Shown here in pieces: positions 1-8,978 of a stretch of 64,000 nt of DNA (positions are counted from its first letter, which is position 1; every line of letters begins with the position of its first letter). The notes under the pieces were generated by a model. It was not told where the DNA came from. It made no database searches and was given only the letters and a program-made list of their open reading frames with translations. This DNA comes from an uncultured Prevotellaceae bacterium. GTDB lineage: Bacteria; Bacteroidota; Bacteroidia; Bacteroidales; Bacteroidaceae. A program made the translations under genes and the position numbers. The stretch is from positions 1 to 64,000 of the forward strand of contig ONKY01000083.1 of assembly GCA_900318585.1 (NCBI GenBank), written 5' to 3'.

Positions 1-237
1 ATAAATATAGAAGTAAATTCAGGGTATGGAAAAACCCTTTCGAGAACTGTAACACTGTAACAAGTGTAACAGACAGATAGCTCAAGCGAAAGAACGTAGA
101 CTTCGTACGGATATTGTTTGACAAAATGCCCTGCTGCTACGGCCCTGCTTGGCGTGTACCTGCGAAGGCGTCCTCATGCCAATGCTGTAGTGCAGGGGGT
201 GTGCGTAGTGCCTGACTTACAATTCTCTTCCATAAAA
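1..237. other. Upstream intergenic stretch with no recognised gene
   Basis: No convincing coding frame is visible before dtd. The stretch holds three near-tandem TGTAACA words at about 48-74 and a CTCAAGCGAA...TTCGTAC motif at about 72-108 that recurs near 12.73 kb. In relatives uvrC often precedes dtd, but I see no uvrC end here. Confidence 0.5.
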
Positions 238-269
238 TTTGGAAGTTTGAAAATTAATTTGTAATTTTG
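238..269 (+). promoter_or_regulatory. Promoter of dtd
   Basis: TTTG at 238-241, a 20-base spacer and TAATTTTG at 262-269 match the Bacteroidetes primary sigma consensus. The dtd ATG lies 25 bases downstream. Confidence 0.7.
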
Positions 270-294
270 CGCACAGAAAATCAATCTGAACCGC

Positions 295-747
295 ATGAGA
301 GCAGTCATACAACGCGTCAGCCACGCCAGCGTCACTATCGACGGCACGGTGAAAAGCAAGATCGGGCATGGGTACTTGATCCTGTTGGGCATCTGCGATG
401 AAGACACGGCTGAGGACGTAGATTGGTTAGTGAAGAAGATCGTGAATCTGCGGGTTTTCGGCGATGAGAACGACGTGATGAACTGCTCGATACTCGACGT
501 TCAGGGTGAGGCGCTGGTGGTGAGCCAGTTCACGCTCTATGCCAGCTACAAGAAAGGTAACAGGCCAAGCTGGTTCCGCGCAGGCTCTCATGAGCACTCT
601 ATCCCACTCTATGAGGCGTTCTGCCAGCAGCTGAGTGAGCAGCTGGGGGAACCTGTTGGCACGGGTGAATTCGGTGCAGACATGAAGGTGGAACTGCTGA
701 ACGACGGGCCTGTCACCATCTGTATGGACACTAAAAACAAAGAATAA
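295..747 (+). CDS. dtd: D-aminoacyl-tRNA deacylase
   Basis: Cytosolic 150-residue enzyme that hydrolyses D-amino acids (and glycine mischarged on tRNA-Ala) from tRNA, a chiral proofreading step. The two family signatures that form the active site across the dimer are present: SQFTLYA at residues 77-83 and NDGPVT at 136-141. Length is normal for the family. The ATG follows a good promoter, and the gene is followed after two bases by a small membrane protein gene, so it probably heads an operon running through deoC. A dtd-mazG-deoC neighbourhood is familiar in Bacteroidales. No oddities seen. Confidence 0.96.
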   Translation: MRAVIQRVSHASVTIDGTVKSKIGHGYLILLGICDEDTAEDVDWLVKKIVNLRVFGDENDVMNCSILDVQGEALVVSQFTLYASYKKGNRPSWFRAGSHEHSIPLYEAFCQQLSEQLGEPVGTGEFGADMKVELLNDGPVTICMDTKNKE

Positions 748-749
748 CT

Positions 750-971
750 ATGGACAGAAGACAGATTCTCAATTACGTGAACTTTGCAGCCCTGATTCTC
801 TACATCATCGGGCGCGTGCTGAACATGGGTATCCTCTGCTGGATAGGCCTCGGTATCATGACGTTATCAAGCATCTGGACCATTATCCACTGGAAGGAGA
901 ACGACAAGATTTCGAACTATATCGCCGTCGCATTCTTAATACTGGTAGGGCTTAGTCTATTAGGTATCTGA
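750..971 (+). CDS. Small hypothetical membrane protein (73 aa)
   Basis: Not recognised. The 73 residues are almost entirely hydrophobic, with about three possible membrane segments (roughly 8-26, 27-46 and 55-72) separated by a short charged WKENDK loop. It starts two bases after dtd and its stop overlaps the start of the next gene (TGATG), so it is translationally linked to its neighbours. The next protein also has an HWKE motif between hydrophobic segments, so the two may be distantly related or form a pair. Function unknown. Confidence 0.75.
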   Translation: MDRRQILNYVNFAALILYIIGRVLNMGILCWIGLGIMTLSSIWTIIHWKENDKISNYIAVAFLILVGLSLLGI

Positions 972-1219
972 TGAAGAAATATCTGAAGGAAATAGAGTTA
1001 GCCGGCATGTTGCTGTTAGCCATCGGTGTTGTCATAGCCCTGATTTGGGGCTATGGTTACGGAGCGTGGCCGTGCGGCGTGGGCCTGTTGTTGCTACTCA
1101 TTCCTTTCCTCTACAAGGCCTTCCACTGGAAGGAATACGAGCAGGAGAACAAACGATACATCGTGATTATCCTCGTCTGCATCTTGATATTGTTCCTTCA
1201 AATGATGTTCATGAAATGA
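971..1219 (+). CDS. Small hypothetical membrane protein (82 aa)
   Basis: Not recognised. It has a short charged N-terminus (MKKYLKEIE), a long hydrophobic stretch of two segments at about 10-48, a charged HWKEYEQENKR loop and a final hydrophobic helix at about 62-80. Start and stop overlap both neighbours (TGATG upstream, ATGA into mazG), which supports real translation in the operon. A longer frame in another register crosses this gene, but only its C-terminal part, the MazG gene, is real. Confidence 0.75.
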   Translation: MKKYLKEIELAGMLLLAIGVVIALIWGYGYGAWPCGVGLLLLLIPFLYKAFHWKEYEQENKRYIVIILVCILILFLQMMFMK

Positions 1220-1542
1220 CGATAAAAGAAGCGCAACAGGCTGTAGACCAGTGGATTAAGGAGTACGGTGTGCGTTACTTCTCTGAGTTGACAAACATGG
1301 CGGTGCTGACTGAGGAAGTAGGCGAATTGGCACGTGTCATAGCACGGAAGTATGGCGACCAAAGCTTCAAGCCTGGCGAACGCGAGAATCTCGGCGAAGA
1401 GATGGCCGATGTGCTGTGGGTGCTGCTCTGCCTGGCCAACCAGACGGGTGTAGACCTCACGGAAGAACTGCAGAAGAGCATTGAAAAGAAGACTCGGCGC
1501 GACGCATTGAGACATATTGAAAACCCTAAACTAAAAGCATAA
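1216..1542 (+). CDS. mazG: MazG-like nucleotide pyrophosphohydrolase
   Basis: 108-residue single-domain all-alpha NTP pyrophosphohydrolase, expected to hydrolyse (d)NTPs to NMP and pyrophosphate in house-cleaning. The metal-binding EExxE...ExxD pattern is visible as LTEEVGEL and then EEMADVLW. I place the start at the ATG at 1216 (MTIKEAQQ), which overlaps the preceding stop by four bases. The upstream in-frame extension is translation of the membrane-protein gene in another register. The gene is followed after seven bases by deoC. The length fits the short MazG-like form rather than the two-domain E. coli protein. Confidence 0.9.
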   Translation: MTIKEAQQAVDQWIKEYGVRYFSELTNMAVLTEEVGELARVIARKYGDQSFKPGERENLGEEMADVLWVLLCLANQTGVDLTEELQKSIEKKTRRDALRHIENPKLKA

Positions 1543-1549
1543 AACGATT

Positions 1550-2476
1550 ATGGCAGAACATCACAACCATGAGCATCATCACGAGATGCCGCAGAAGAGC
1601 CAGGTAGAAGAGGCTCTCGGTAAGTATAACCTCGACATCGAAGACGAGGAAGTGAAGGAAGCTGTGAAGAAGATCATAGCCGAGAAAGTGCATGAGAACG
1701 ACACGCCTGAAGTGAAGCAGTTCCTGATGGGTAGCGTTGAGCTGACCACGCTGAAAACCACTGACAGCGATGAGAGTGTGATGGCTTTCACAGAACGTGT
1801 GAACCAGTTTGAAGAGACCTACCCCAACCTACCCCACGTGGCTACCATCTGCGTCTATCCGCGTTTCGCCAAAGTGGTATCTGAAACGTTGGAGGTGGAC
1901 GGCGTAGAAGTGGCCTGCGTCAGCGGTTCTTTCCCCAGCTCTCAGGCGCTGATAGAGGTCAAGACGGTAGAAACCTCCCTGGCCGTGAAGGACGGTGCCA
2001 CAGAGATTGATATGGTGCTCTCCGTAGGTGCTTTCCTCAGTGGTGACTACGAGACCGTCATTGACGAAATCCAGCAGATGAAAGAAGCTTGCGGCGACAA
2101 GAAGATGAAGGTGATCTTAGAGACGGGTTGCCTCAAGACGGCTGCTAACATTAAGACAGCCTCGCTGCTTTCCATGTATGCTGGTGCCGACTACATCAAG
2201 ACTTCTACCGGCAAAGAGCAGCCGGCAGCTACACCAGAGGCTGCCTACGTCATGTGTCAGGCCATCAAGGAGTACTACGAGCAGACGGGCATACAGATTG
2301 GTTTTAAGCCCGCTGGAGGCTTGAATTCAGTCATGGACGCACTTATCTACTATACCATCGTCAAGGAGGTTCTTGGCGAGAAATGGCTTACCAACCAGTG
2401 GTTCCGCATGGGCACGTCAAGACTGGCCAACCTGCTGCTGAGTGAGGTAATAGGCGAAGAGGTGAAGTTCTTTTAA
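1550..2476 (+). CDS. deoC: Deoxyribose-phosphate aldolase
   Basis: Cytosolic 308-residue aldolase that cleaves 2-deoxyribose-5-phosphate to glyceraldehyde-3-phosphate and acetaldehyde in deoxynucleoside catabolism. The Schiff-base lysine is in DYIKTSTGK (K217), the second catalytic lysine in GFKPAGG (K253) and the catalytic aspartate in EIDMV (D154). It is longer than E. coli DeoC (259) because of an N-terminal extension that opens with a His-rich stretch (HHNHEHHHE); such extensions occur in Bacteroidales copies. Last enzyme of the dtd-mazG operon. Confidence 0.95.
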   Translation: MAEHHNHEHHHEMPQKSQVEEALGKYNLDIEDEEVKEAVKKIIAEKVHENDTPEVKQFLMGSVELTTLKTTDSDESVMAFTERVNQFEETYPNLPHVATICVYPRFAKVVSETLEVDGVEVACVSGSFPSSQALIEVKTVETSLAVKDGATEIDMVLSVGAFLSGDYETVIDEIQQMKEACGDKKMKVILETGCLKTAANIKTASLLSMYAGADYIKTSTGKEQPAATPEAAYVMCQAIKEYYEQTGIQIGFKPAGGLNSVMDALIYYTIVKEVLGEKWLTNQWFRMGTSRLANLLLSEVIGEEVKFF

Positions 2477-2491
2477 AACAGATAAGGAAAA

Positions 2492-2923
2492 ATGAAGAAG
2501 ACATTGTTGCCATTAGTATGGCTGGCCGTCGTAGCCCTGCTGGTATCATGCGAAGAAACCCTCTCGGTGGAGTACCACGTCTATAACTACTCTACCCAGA
2601 ATGTTACCGTATGCTATACGGAACAGCTGAAGCCAGCCAAGGACGATACGGAAAGACGCCAGTATGCGGCAGACGACTCGCTGATAGTCTTACCTCCCGG
2701 TAGTCACAAAGAGTGGAAATATGACCTGGGCGAGTTTCCTAAGAGCCAAAAGCTGACCATCGACTATAACGTTGACGGCATGGGTGTTACACCGCTCTGG
2801 AACCGTATCAAATATATTATAATTGGTGAAGAGGAGGTTGACCCCGATCTCTATAATGACCAGTCGCGATGGGCATTTGAGAACGATGGCAACAACGGTA
2901 TCTACAAATTGTTCCTACGCTAA
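2492..2923 (+). CDS. Hypothetical lipoprotein (143 aa)
   Basis: Not recognised. A lipoprotein signal peptide ends in LLVSC (Cys20), giving an envelope-anchored protein of about 120 residues with alternating hydrophobic/polar patterning suggestive of a beta-sandwich. It follows deoC by 15 bases with AAGGAAAA just before the ATG. Its TAA stop overlaps the TAG stop of the convergent polyprenyl synthase gene by four bases (2920-2923). Confidence 0.8.
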   Translation: MKKTLLPLVWLAVVALLVSCEETLSVEYHVYNYSTQNVTVCYTEQLKPAKDDTERRQYAADDSLIVLPPGSHKEWKYDLGEFPKSQKLTIDYNVDGMGVTPLWNRIKYIIIGEEEVDPDLYNDQSRWAFENDGNNGIYKLFLR

Positions 2924-3897
2924 ACGTTGCGCTGGATAACATAGTCCAGATAAGCATTGAACGAGCGTCTGAGTTCTTCGGAGCGGACGCTCGTTTTAAT
3001 GTATTCACGAGCTTCCTGAGCCAGTTCCTCCATCTTCTGTTCAGCATACTCAATGCCACCCTTCTGCTTTGTGAACTCTATCAGCACGGCTATCTCATCC
3101 TTGTTCACCGTACCCGCCTTCACCTTTTTGGCCAGTGTCAGCATTGACTCCATGTCGGTGTGTTTCAGGGCGTAAAGCACGGGAAGTGTAAGCTTTCCTT
3201 CCAACATATCGTTACCCGTCGGCTTACCTATTTCCTTGGAGTCGTAATAGTCGAAGATGTCATCGCGAATCTGGAATATCAAACCAATGTTTTGTCCGAA
3301 TTTTGCAGCAGCACAGACATCCTCTTCCGAAGCATTACTTGCAATGGCTCCTATCTTGGCACACGCCTCGAACAATACGGCCGTCTTCTGGTTAATCACC
3401 TCAAAATAAATATCTTCCGAGAGTTCGGTATTCTTTATGTTCGACAGTTGAAGAATCTCTCCCGCTGCCAATGTACGGCCAAGCTCTGCTAACAGTTGTA
3501 TGATTTTTTGATTGTCGGTAAGCGACACTCTGAGCAGCGCCGAGGAAAGGATATAGTCACCCACCAATACCGCCACCTTATTATTATATTCGGCGTTTAC
3601 CGAAGCCTGACCACGCCGCTCACTGCTCTCGTCCACCACGTCGTCGTGGACAAGACTGGCCGTGTGGAGCAACTCCAAACCCACAGCAGCATATTGCGAC
3701 ACATCGTTCACCTCGCCATAGTTCTTGGCTGATAGGAAGATAAGCATGGGACGCATACGTTTGCCACCACGTTGGCGGATGTGCGAAAGTACTGTACCCA
3801 ACAAACCGTCGGTGTGGGTTAAAGACTCATTGAACAGGTCGGCAAACCTGTCTAAATCATTCAAAATAGGCTGTTTGATAAGCGGTAAATAATCCAT
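2920..3897 (-). CDS. Polyprenyl diphosphate synthase
   Basis: 325-residue trans-isoprenyl diphosphate synthase that condenses IPP onto allylic diphosphates, probably to make the octaprenyl-type side chain of menaquinone. The first aspartate-rich motif is HDDVVDES and the second is RDDIFDY; GGKRMRP near the N-terminus is the IPP-binding signature. Length fits long-chain synthases such as IspB; product length cannot be read from sequence. Its promoter lies back-to-back with that of polA. Confidence 0.92.
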   Translation of the reverse strand: MDYLPLIKQPILNDLDRFADLFNESLTHTDGLLGTVLSHIRQRGGKRMRPMLIFLSAKNYGEVNDVSQYAAVGLELLHTASLVHDDVVDESSERRGQASVNAEYNNKVAVLVGDYILSSALLRVSLTDNQKIIQLLAELGRTLAAGEILQLSNIKNTELSEDIYFEVINQKTAVLFEACAKIGAIASNASEEDVCAAAKFGQNIGLIFQIRDDIFDYYDSKEIGKPTGNDMLEGKLTLPVLYALKHTDMESMLTLAKKVKAGTVNKDEIAVLIEFTKQKGGIEYAEQKMEELAQEAREYIKTSVRSEELRRSFNAYLDYVIQRNV

Positions 3898-3914
3898 ATC
3901 TCAGATTTTTGAGA

Positions 3915-3947
3915 CAAAATTAGTGAAAAAATTGCATTATCCACAAA
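3915..3947 (-). promoter_or_regulatory. Promoter of the polyprenyl synthase gene
   Basis: On the minus strand, TTTG (3947-3944), 21 bases and TAATTTTG (3922-3915), ending 17 bases before the ATG. It overlaps the divergent polA promoter. Confidence 0.65.
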
Positions 3948-3963
3948 TTTTTTAGTAATTTTA
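3932..3963 (+). promoter_or_regulatory. Probable promoter of polA
   Basis: TTG at 3932-3934, 21 bases, then TAATTTTA at 3956-3963, one base off the TAnnTTTG consensus. polA starts 20 bases later. Confidence 0.5.
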
Positions 3964-3983
3964 CGCGAAAATTCTCACTTCTT

Positions 3984-6749
3984 ATGGATAAACTATTCCT
4001 TTTAGACGCCTACGCGCTCATTTATCGGTCGTATTATGCATTCATCAAGAACCCGCGAATCAACTCTAAGGGGCAGAATACCAGTGCTATCATTGGTTTT
4101 TGCAACACCCTGAACGAAGTCCTGCAGAAAGAACAGCCTACCCATATCGGAGTGGCCTTCGATCCTCACGGCCCCACCTTCCGCAGCGAGGCTTATCCTG
4201 CCTATAAGGCGCAGCGCGATGCTACCCCAGAGGACATCCATAAGGCTGTGCCCATCATCAAGGATATACTTCGCGCTTATCGTATTCCTATCCTGCAGGC
4301 TGACGGCTATGAGGCCGACGACGTGATAGGAACATTGGCAAAAAAGGCCGATTCCATCGGCGTGAAGTGCTATATGCTTACCCCCGACAAGGACTATGGA
4401 CAGTTAGTAACCGATCTTGCCAACATCTACCGACCCCGTCACGGCGGAGGCTACGAAGTGATGGGGCCGAAGGAAGTGTGCGAGAAATACGGCATTACCA
4501 CCCCATCCCAGGTTATCGACCTCCTGGCACTTATGGGCGATTCTGCCGACAATTTTCCCGGGTGTCCAGGCGTAGGTGAGAAAACAGCTGCCAAACTCAT
4601 CAGCGACTTTGGAAGCGTCGAACAGCTGCTCTCAAGAACCGACGAACTGAAAGGTGCACTCCAGAAAAAAGTCATCGAGCACGTGGAGGATATCAAGATG
4701 AGCTACTTCTTGGCGACTATCAAGACCGACGTCCCTATTGAACTCAATATGGAAGAACTCTGTCTGGTCGAACCTGACAACGAAGAACTAAGGAAACTTT
4801 TTACCGAACTGGAGTTTAAGCAGCTGGCTGACCGACTTCTTAAAAAACCTCAAAAACCGTCAATTCCTGCTAACGGACAACTCGATTTGTTCGCCGAATT
4901 TCCTGCCGACGGTGCAGGTTTTACAGAAAACACGAGTTTTGAGACGCTAAAAACGACGCAACACAATTATAAACTCGTTGAAAATGAGGACGAAATGAGG
5001 AAACTTTGTGATTATTTCTTGACAAAAGAAATTCTCAGCTTAGATACAGAAACGACTTCTACCTCTCCCATCGACGCAGAATTAGTTGGTTTGTCGTTCT
5101 CCGTCCAGGAATTTGAAGCTTTCTACGTGCCTGTTCCTGCCGAACGTGAAAAAGCGCTGCAAATTGTTAATATTTTTAAACCTCTCTATGAGAACCCTGA
5201 AATTCTCAAAGTAGGACAAAACCTGAAGTACGACCTTGAGGTACTACGCAACTATCATGTGGAGCTTAAGGGCAGGATGTGGGACACGATGATTGCCCAC
5301 TACCTCATCCAACCCGAGCTTCGTCACAACATGGACTTTATGGCAGAGGTGTACTTGAATTATAAGACCATTCACATTGACGAGCTGATTGGTCCTAAGG
5401 GAAAGAACCAGCGATCGATGCGCGACCTCTCCCCTACCCTCGTTTATGAATATGCCGCTGAGGATGCTGACATCACCTTGCGCCTGAAGAATAAGCTGGA
5501 GCCGGAACTTAAAAAATTCGAGTGCGAAAAACTGTTCTATGAAATAGAGATGCCACTGATGCCCGTGCTCGCAGAAATGGAGATGAACGGCGTCTGCTTG
5601 GATACGGATTCCTTAAAGGAAACGTCAACAATTTTGATGAATCGTATGAACGAGCTTGAAGCACGTATCTATGAGTTGGCAGGCTTGCAATTCAATATCG
5701 CATCCCCCAAGCAGGTAGGTGAAATACTTTTCGACAAACTGAAGATTGTAGAGAAGGCGAAGAAGACAAAAACAGGTCAGTACGTCACCTCAGAAGACGT
5801 ACTTCAGCAGCTTCGCAACAAGCACGAGATAGTGGCTGACATATTGGAACACAGAGGATTAAAGAAACTTATCGGCACTTACATCGATGCCCTGCCGAAG
5901 CTTATAAATCACCGTACTGGTCATATCCATACATCGTTCAATCAGACAGTTACTGCCACGGGGCGCTTGTCGAGCAGCGACCCTAACCTGCAGAACATTC
6001 CTATCCGTGGCGAGGACGGAAAAGAGATACGCAAGGCTTTTATACCAGAGCCCGGTTGTCTGTTTTTTTCAGCGGACTATAGCCAGATTGAACTTCGTGT
6101 AATGGCGCATCTGTCACAGGATGAAAACATGATTCGCGTGTTCAACGAAGGCAAGGATCTTCATGCTGCTACTGCCGCTAACATTTACAAGAAGCCCATA
6201 GAAGAAGTAACACGTGACGAGCGAACCAAGTCGAAACGAGCCAACTTCGGTATCATTTATGGCATTACCGTTTTTGGATTGGCAGAGCGTCTTGACATTC
6301 CTCGCGACGAAGCCAAAATGCTGATAGACGGGTATTTTACCACCTTTCCACAGGTACACGACTATATGGAAAAATCCAAGGAGATTGCACGTCAAAAGGG
6401 CTATGTCACTACCCTATTCGGGCGCCGCCGTTATCTGCCAGACATCAACTCTGCCAACGCCACCGTCCGCGGCTTCGCTGAGCGTAACGCCATCAACGCT
6501 CCGATTCAGGGTACTGCAGCTGATATCATCAAGGTAGCGATGATCCATATCTTCCAGCGCTTCAAGGCCGAGGGCATTCAAAGCAAGATGATTCTACAGG
6601 TACACGACGAACTTAACTTCAGTGTCTATCCAGAGGAAAAAGAGCAGGTGGAACGAATCGTTCTTGAAGAAATGCAGAATGCCATTTCCCTCGTTGTGCC
6701 CCTCGTTGCTGATTCCGGCTTTGGAAATAACTGGCTCGAAGCGCATTAA
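3984..6749 (+). CDS. polA: DNA polymerase I
   Basis: 921-residue repair and Okazaki-processing polymerase. Order: 5'-3' exonuclease (about 1-290, starting LFLLDAYALIYRSYYAF), 3'-5' proofreading domain (about 340-520) and A-family polymerase (about 540-921). The proofreading domain looks active: LDTETTS (Exo I), GQNLKYDLEVL (Exo II) and YAAEDAD (Exo III). Polymerase motif A is DYSQIELR (D698), the O-helix is KRANFGIIYG and motif C is VHDELN (D875). Monocistronic by spacing, with divergent promoter sharing upstream. Confidence 0.98.
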   Translation: MDKLFLLDAYALIYRSYYAFIKNPRINSKGQNTSAIIGFCNTLNEVLQKEQPTHIGVAFDPHGPTFRSEAYPAYKAQRDATPEDIHKAVPIIKDILRAYRIPILQADGYEADDVIGTLAKKADSIGVKCYMLTPDKDYGQLVTDLANIYRPRHGGGYEVMGPKEVCEKYGITTPSQVIDLLALMGDSADNFPGCPGVGEKTAAKLISDFGSVEQLLSRTDELKGALQKKVIEHVEDIKMSYFLATIKTDVPIELNMEELCLVEPDNEELRKLFTELEFKQLADRLLKKPQKPSIPANGQLDLFAEFPADGAGFTENTSFETLKTTQHNYKLVENEDEMRKLCDYFLTKEILSLDTETTSTSPIDAELVGLSFSVQEFEAFYVPVPAEREKALQIVNIFKPLYENPEILKVGQNLKYDLEVLRNYHVELKGRMWDTMIAHYLIQPELRHNMDFMAEVYLNYKTIHIDELIGPKGKNQRSMRDLSPTLVYEYAAEDADITLRLKNKLEPELKKFECEKLFYEIEMPLMPVLAEMEMNGVCLDTDSLKETSTILMNRMNELEARIYELAGLQFNIASPKQVGEILFDKLKIVEKAKKTKTGQYVTSEDVLQQLRNKHEIVADILEHRGLKKLIGTYIDALPKLINHRTGHIHTSFNQTVTATGRLSSSDPNLQNIPIRGEDGKEIRKAFIPEPGCLFFSADYSQIELRVMAHLSQDENMIRVFNEGKDLHAATAANIYKKPIEEVTRDERTKSKRANFGIIYGITVFGLAERLDIPRDEAKMLIDGYFTTFPQVHDYMEKSKEIARQKGYVTTLFGRRRYLPDINSANATVRGFAERNAINAPIQGTAADIIKVAMIHIFQRFKAEGIQSKMILQVHDELNFSVYPEEKEQVERIVLEEMQNAISLVVPLVADSGFGNNWLEAH

Positions 6750-6909
6750 GTCATAATAACCGATGATTGATAATTGATCATTTCTTTGTACCTTTGGCGT
6801 TTTTTATAGCCGAAGTTAGGCTGCACCTCGGAAAAACTCAAATATTATTTGGTTTTTCGCTCGGTTTGCACTAACTTTGCACCCAGTTTATAAACGTTTA
6901 TAGAAGAAA
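6750..6909 (+). promoter_or_regulatory. Promoter region of ychF with an inverted repeat
   Basis: TTTG at 6848-6851, 20 bases and TAACTTTG at 6872-6879 form a consensus promoter 30 bases before ychF. A second TACCTTTG lies at 6789-6796. An imperfect inverted repeat (AAGTTAG...TGCA...CGG at about 6814-6833 against CGGTTTGCACTAACTT at 6862-6877) encloses the promoter, so the -7 box lies in one arm. Confidence 0.6.
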
Positions 6910-8010
6910 ATGGCATTAAAATGTGGTATTGTGGGCCTGCCCAATGTAGGTAAGTCTACACTTTTCAACTGTCTGTCGAGCGCAAAGGCGCAGGCAGCAA
7001 ACTTCCCGTTTTGTACAATTGAGCCAAACGTGGGCGTGATAACTGTGCCCGACGAGAGGCTGACGAAATTAGCAGAGCTGGTTCATCCAGGAAGGATAGT
7101 GCCGGCAACCTGCGAAATAGTGGATATTGCAGGCCTGGTAAAGGGTGCCTCGAAGGGTGAAGGTCTTGGGAATAAGTTTCTTGGGAACATTCGCGAAACG
7201 GACGCCATCATTCACGTGCTTCGTTGCTTCGAGGACGATAACATCACCCACGTGGACGGCACCATTGACCCTATCCGTGACAAAGAAATCATTGACACAG
7301 AGCTTCAGCTGAAGGATCTCGAAACCATCGAAGGTCGCCTGGCCAAGACAGAAAAGGCCGCCGCTGCCGGCAACAAGGATGCAAAGGTGGAAGTGTCAGT
7401 GCTGAAGGCTTATAAGGAGGCGTTGGATCAGGGCAAGAACGCCCGTGTTGTAGAGTTTGAGAGTAAGGATGAGCAGGATTGTGCCCGCAATCTGTTCCTG
7501 CTGACCTCGAAGCCTGTGCTCTACGTTTGCAACGTCGGTGAGGCAGATGCGAAATCAGGAAACGATTTTACACGTACCATTGAGAAGATGGCTCAGGAGG
7601 AAGGGGCTGAGGCTATGGTTATTGCCGCCAAGACGGAGGAGGACATCGCCGAGCTGGAGAGCTATGAGGACAAGCAGATGTTCCTTGAAGAGCTGGGCTT
7701 GGAGGAGAGTGGCGTGAACCGCCTCATCAAGAAGGCCTATGCTCTGCTGAACCTGGAGACTTTTATTACTGCAGGCGAGATGGAGGTGAAGGCCTGGACG
7801 TACAAGAAGGGCTGGAAGGCTCCGCAGTGTGCCGGCGTCATCCACACCGACTTTGAAAAAGGCTTTATCCGCGCCGAGGTTATCAAGTACGATGACTACA
7901 TCCAGTACGGTTCCGAAGCTGCTGTCCGCGAAGCCGGAAAGATGGGTGTAGAGGGCAAGGACTACGTCGTTCAGGACGGCGACATCATGCACTTCCGATT
8001 CAATGTGTAA
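6910..8010 (+). CDS. ychF: Redox-regulated ATPase YchF (OLA1 family)
   Basis: 366-residue Obg-related P-loop protein that binds ribosomes and prefers ATP over GTP. P-loop GLPNVGKS is at residues 9-16, the G3-region motif is [16 protein letters not shown], and the usual NKxD specificity motif is replaced by NVGE, the family's ATP-specific form. A TGS domain fills the last 85 or so residues ([15 protein letters not shown]...DIMHFRFNV). Length is standard. lgt follows after a short gap that contains a palindromic repeat. Confidence 0.97.
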   Translation: MALKCGIVGLPNVGKSTLFNCLSSAKAQAANFPFCTIEPNVGVITVPDERLTKLAELVHPGRIVPATCEIVDIAGLVKGASKGEGLGNKFLGNIRETDAIIHVLRCFEDDNITHVDGTIDPIRDKEIIDTELQLKDLETIEGRLAKTEKAAAAGNKDAKVEVSVLKAYKEALDQGKNARVVEFESKDEQDCARNLFLLTSKPVLYVCNVGEADAKSGNDFTRTIEKMAQEEGAEAMVIAAKTEEDIAELESYEDKQMFLEELGLEESGVNRLIKKAYALLNLETFITAGEMEVKAWTYKKGWKAPQCAGVIHTDFEKGFIRAEVIKYDDYIQYGSEAAVREAGKMGVEGKDYVVQDGDIMHFRFNV

Positions 8011-8014
8011 ATAG

Positions 8015-8035
8015 GGTTGCGACAGAGTCGCAACA
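8015..8035. repeat. Palindromic repeat, family 1, copy 1 (intergenic)
   Basis: Arms GTTGCGAC and GTCGCAAC surround AGA, and GAC follows. Close reverse-complement matches sit inside leuS (17686-17706) and rdgB (19469-19489). Here it lies between ychF and lgt, just before the lgt ribosome-binding region. Confidence 0.8.
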
Positions 8036-8052
8036 GACAAAAAAGAGTAACG

Positions 8053-8904
8053 ATGGAACAACTGTTGTATATTACGTGGGAGCCCTCTATGGAGGCCTTT
8101 CATCTGGGACCGATGACCATTCGCTGGTACGGCCTCTGCTGGCTCATTGGCTTTGCGCTGGCTTATTTTCTGGTGCGCCATCTGTATAAGGAGCAGAAGA
8201 TCAAGGGCGAACTGTTTGACCCGCTGTTTATCTACTGCTTCCTGGGTATTCTGATTGGTGCCCGTCTGGGGCATTGCATCTTCTATCAGCCTGACTATTT
8301 CCTTACGTCTATTAAGGGCATTACGGAGATGTTTTTACCCATCCGTATAGGCAATGACGGCAGTTGGTTAGGCGAGACGTTTGGCTTCTTCTTTATAGGC
8401 TATGCCGGCCTCGCCTCGCACGGCGGCACATTGGGCTTGATGATTGCCCTCTGGCTCTATGTCAAGAAGACAAAGCTGAGCCTGTGGACGGTGCTCGACA
8501 ACATCGCTATTGCAACAGGTTCTATGGCTTGCTGCATCCGCTTGGGCAACCTTATGAATAGCGAGATTATCGGCAAGGCGACCGACGTTCCCTGGGCGTT
8601 TATCTTCACGAAGGTGGATGAAATGCCGCGCCATCCTGGCCAGCTCTACGAAGCCATTGCCTACGCCCTACTCTTCTTCATCATGTGGGCTTTGCACAAG
8701 AAAATGCCTGAGAGAATCGGTACCGGCTGGTACTTCGGCTTCTGCCTGGCTTATATCTTCACCTTCCGCTTCTTCATTGAGTACACGAAGGAAATCCAGG
8801 AAGCTTTCGAGGCCTCTCTCCCACTTGATATGGGACAGATACTCAGCATTCCTTTCATCATACTCGGCGTTTATTGCATGATAAATGCCAAGAAAAAAGC
8901 GTAG
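8053..8904 (+). CDS. lgt: Prolipoprotein diacylglyceryl transferase
   Basis: Inner-membrane enzyme that moves diacylglycerol from phosphatidylglycerol to the lipobox cysteine of prolipoproteins, the first lipoprotein maturation step; the window encodes at least six candidate substrates. 283 residues, about seven membrane segments. Family motifs: GARLGHCIFYQPDYF, SHGGTLG, RLGNLMNSEIIG and RHPGQLYEA. I start at the ATG at 8053 (MEQLLYITW). An alternative upstream start would translate the palindromic repeat at 8015-8035 and is less likely. Confidence 0.95.
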   Translation: MEQLLYITWEPSMEAFHLGPMTIRWYGLCWLIGFALAYFLVRHLYKEQKIKGELFDPLFIYCFLGILIGARLGHCIFYQPDYFLTSIKGITEMFLPIRIGNDGSWLGETFGFFFIGYAGLASHGGTLGLMIALWLYVKKTKLSLWTVLDNIAIATGSMACCIRLGNLMNSEIIGKATDVPWAFIFTKVDEMPRHPGQLYEAIAYALLFFIMWALHKKMPERIGTGWYFGFCLAYIFTFRFFIEYTKEIQEAFEASLPLDMGQILSIPFIILGVYCMINAKKKA

Positions 8905-8923
8905 AAGACCTGTCTGACAAACA

Positions 8924-8950
8924 AAGGGGTGGACAAATCGTCCACCCCTT
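8924..8950. terminator. Bidirectional terminator between lgt and endonuclease
   Basis: 11-bp perfect stem AAGGGGTGGAC / GTCCACCCCTT with a 5-base loop, placed between two convergent genes. U-runs on either side are short. Confidence 0.75.
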
Positions 8951-8978
8951 CTTTGAATGCTTTTATCTGTTCAAAGTC

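Noticed and set aside
100..240. Possible small SRP RNA on the minus strand (CAGG...AGCAG pattern near GCCGTAGCAGCAGGG)
   Set aside because: The GGAA-type tetraloop and flanking helix are not right and no terminator or promoter frames it; similarity is too weak by eye.
1579..1620. His-rich DeoC N-terminus as a repeat insertion or tag
   Set aside because: No palindromic DNA is present and N-terminal extensions are usual in this branch of DeoC.
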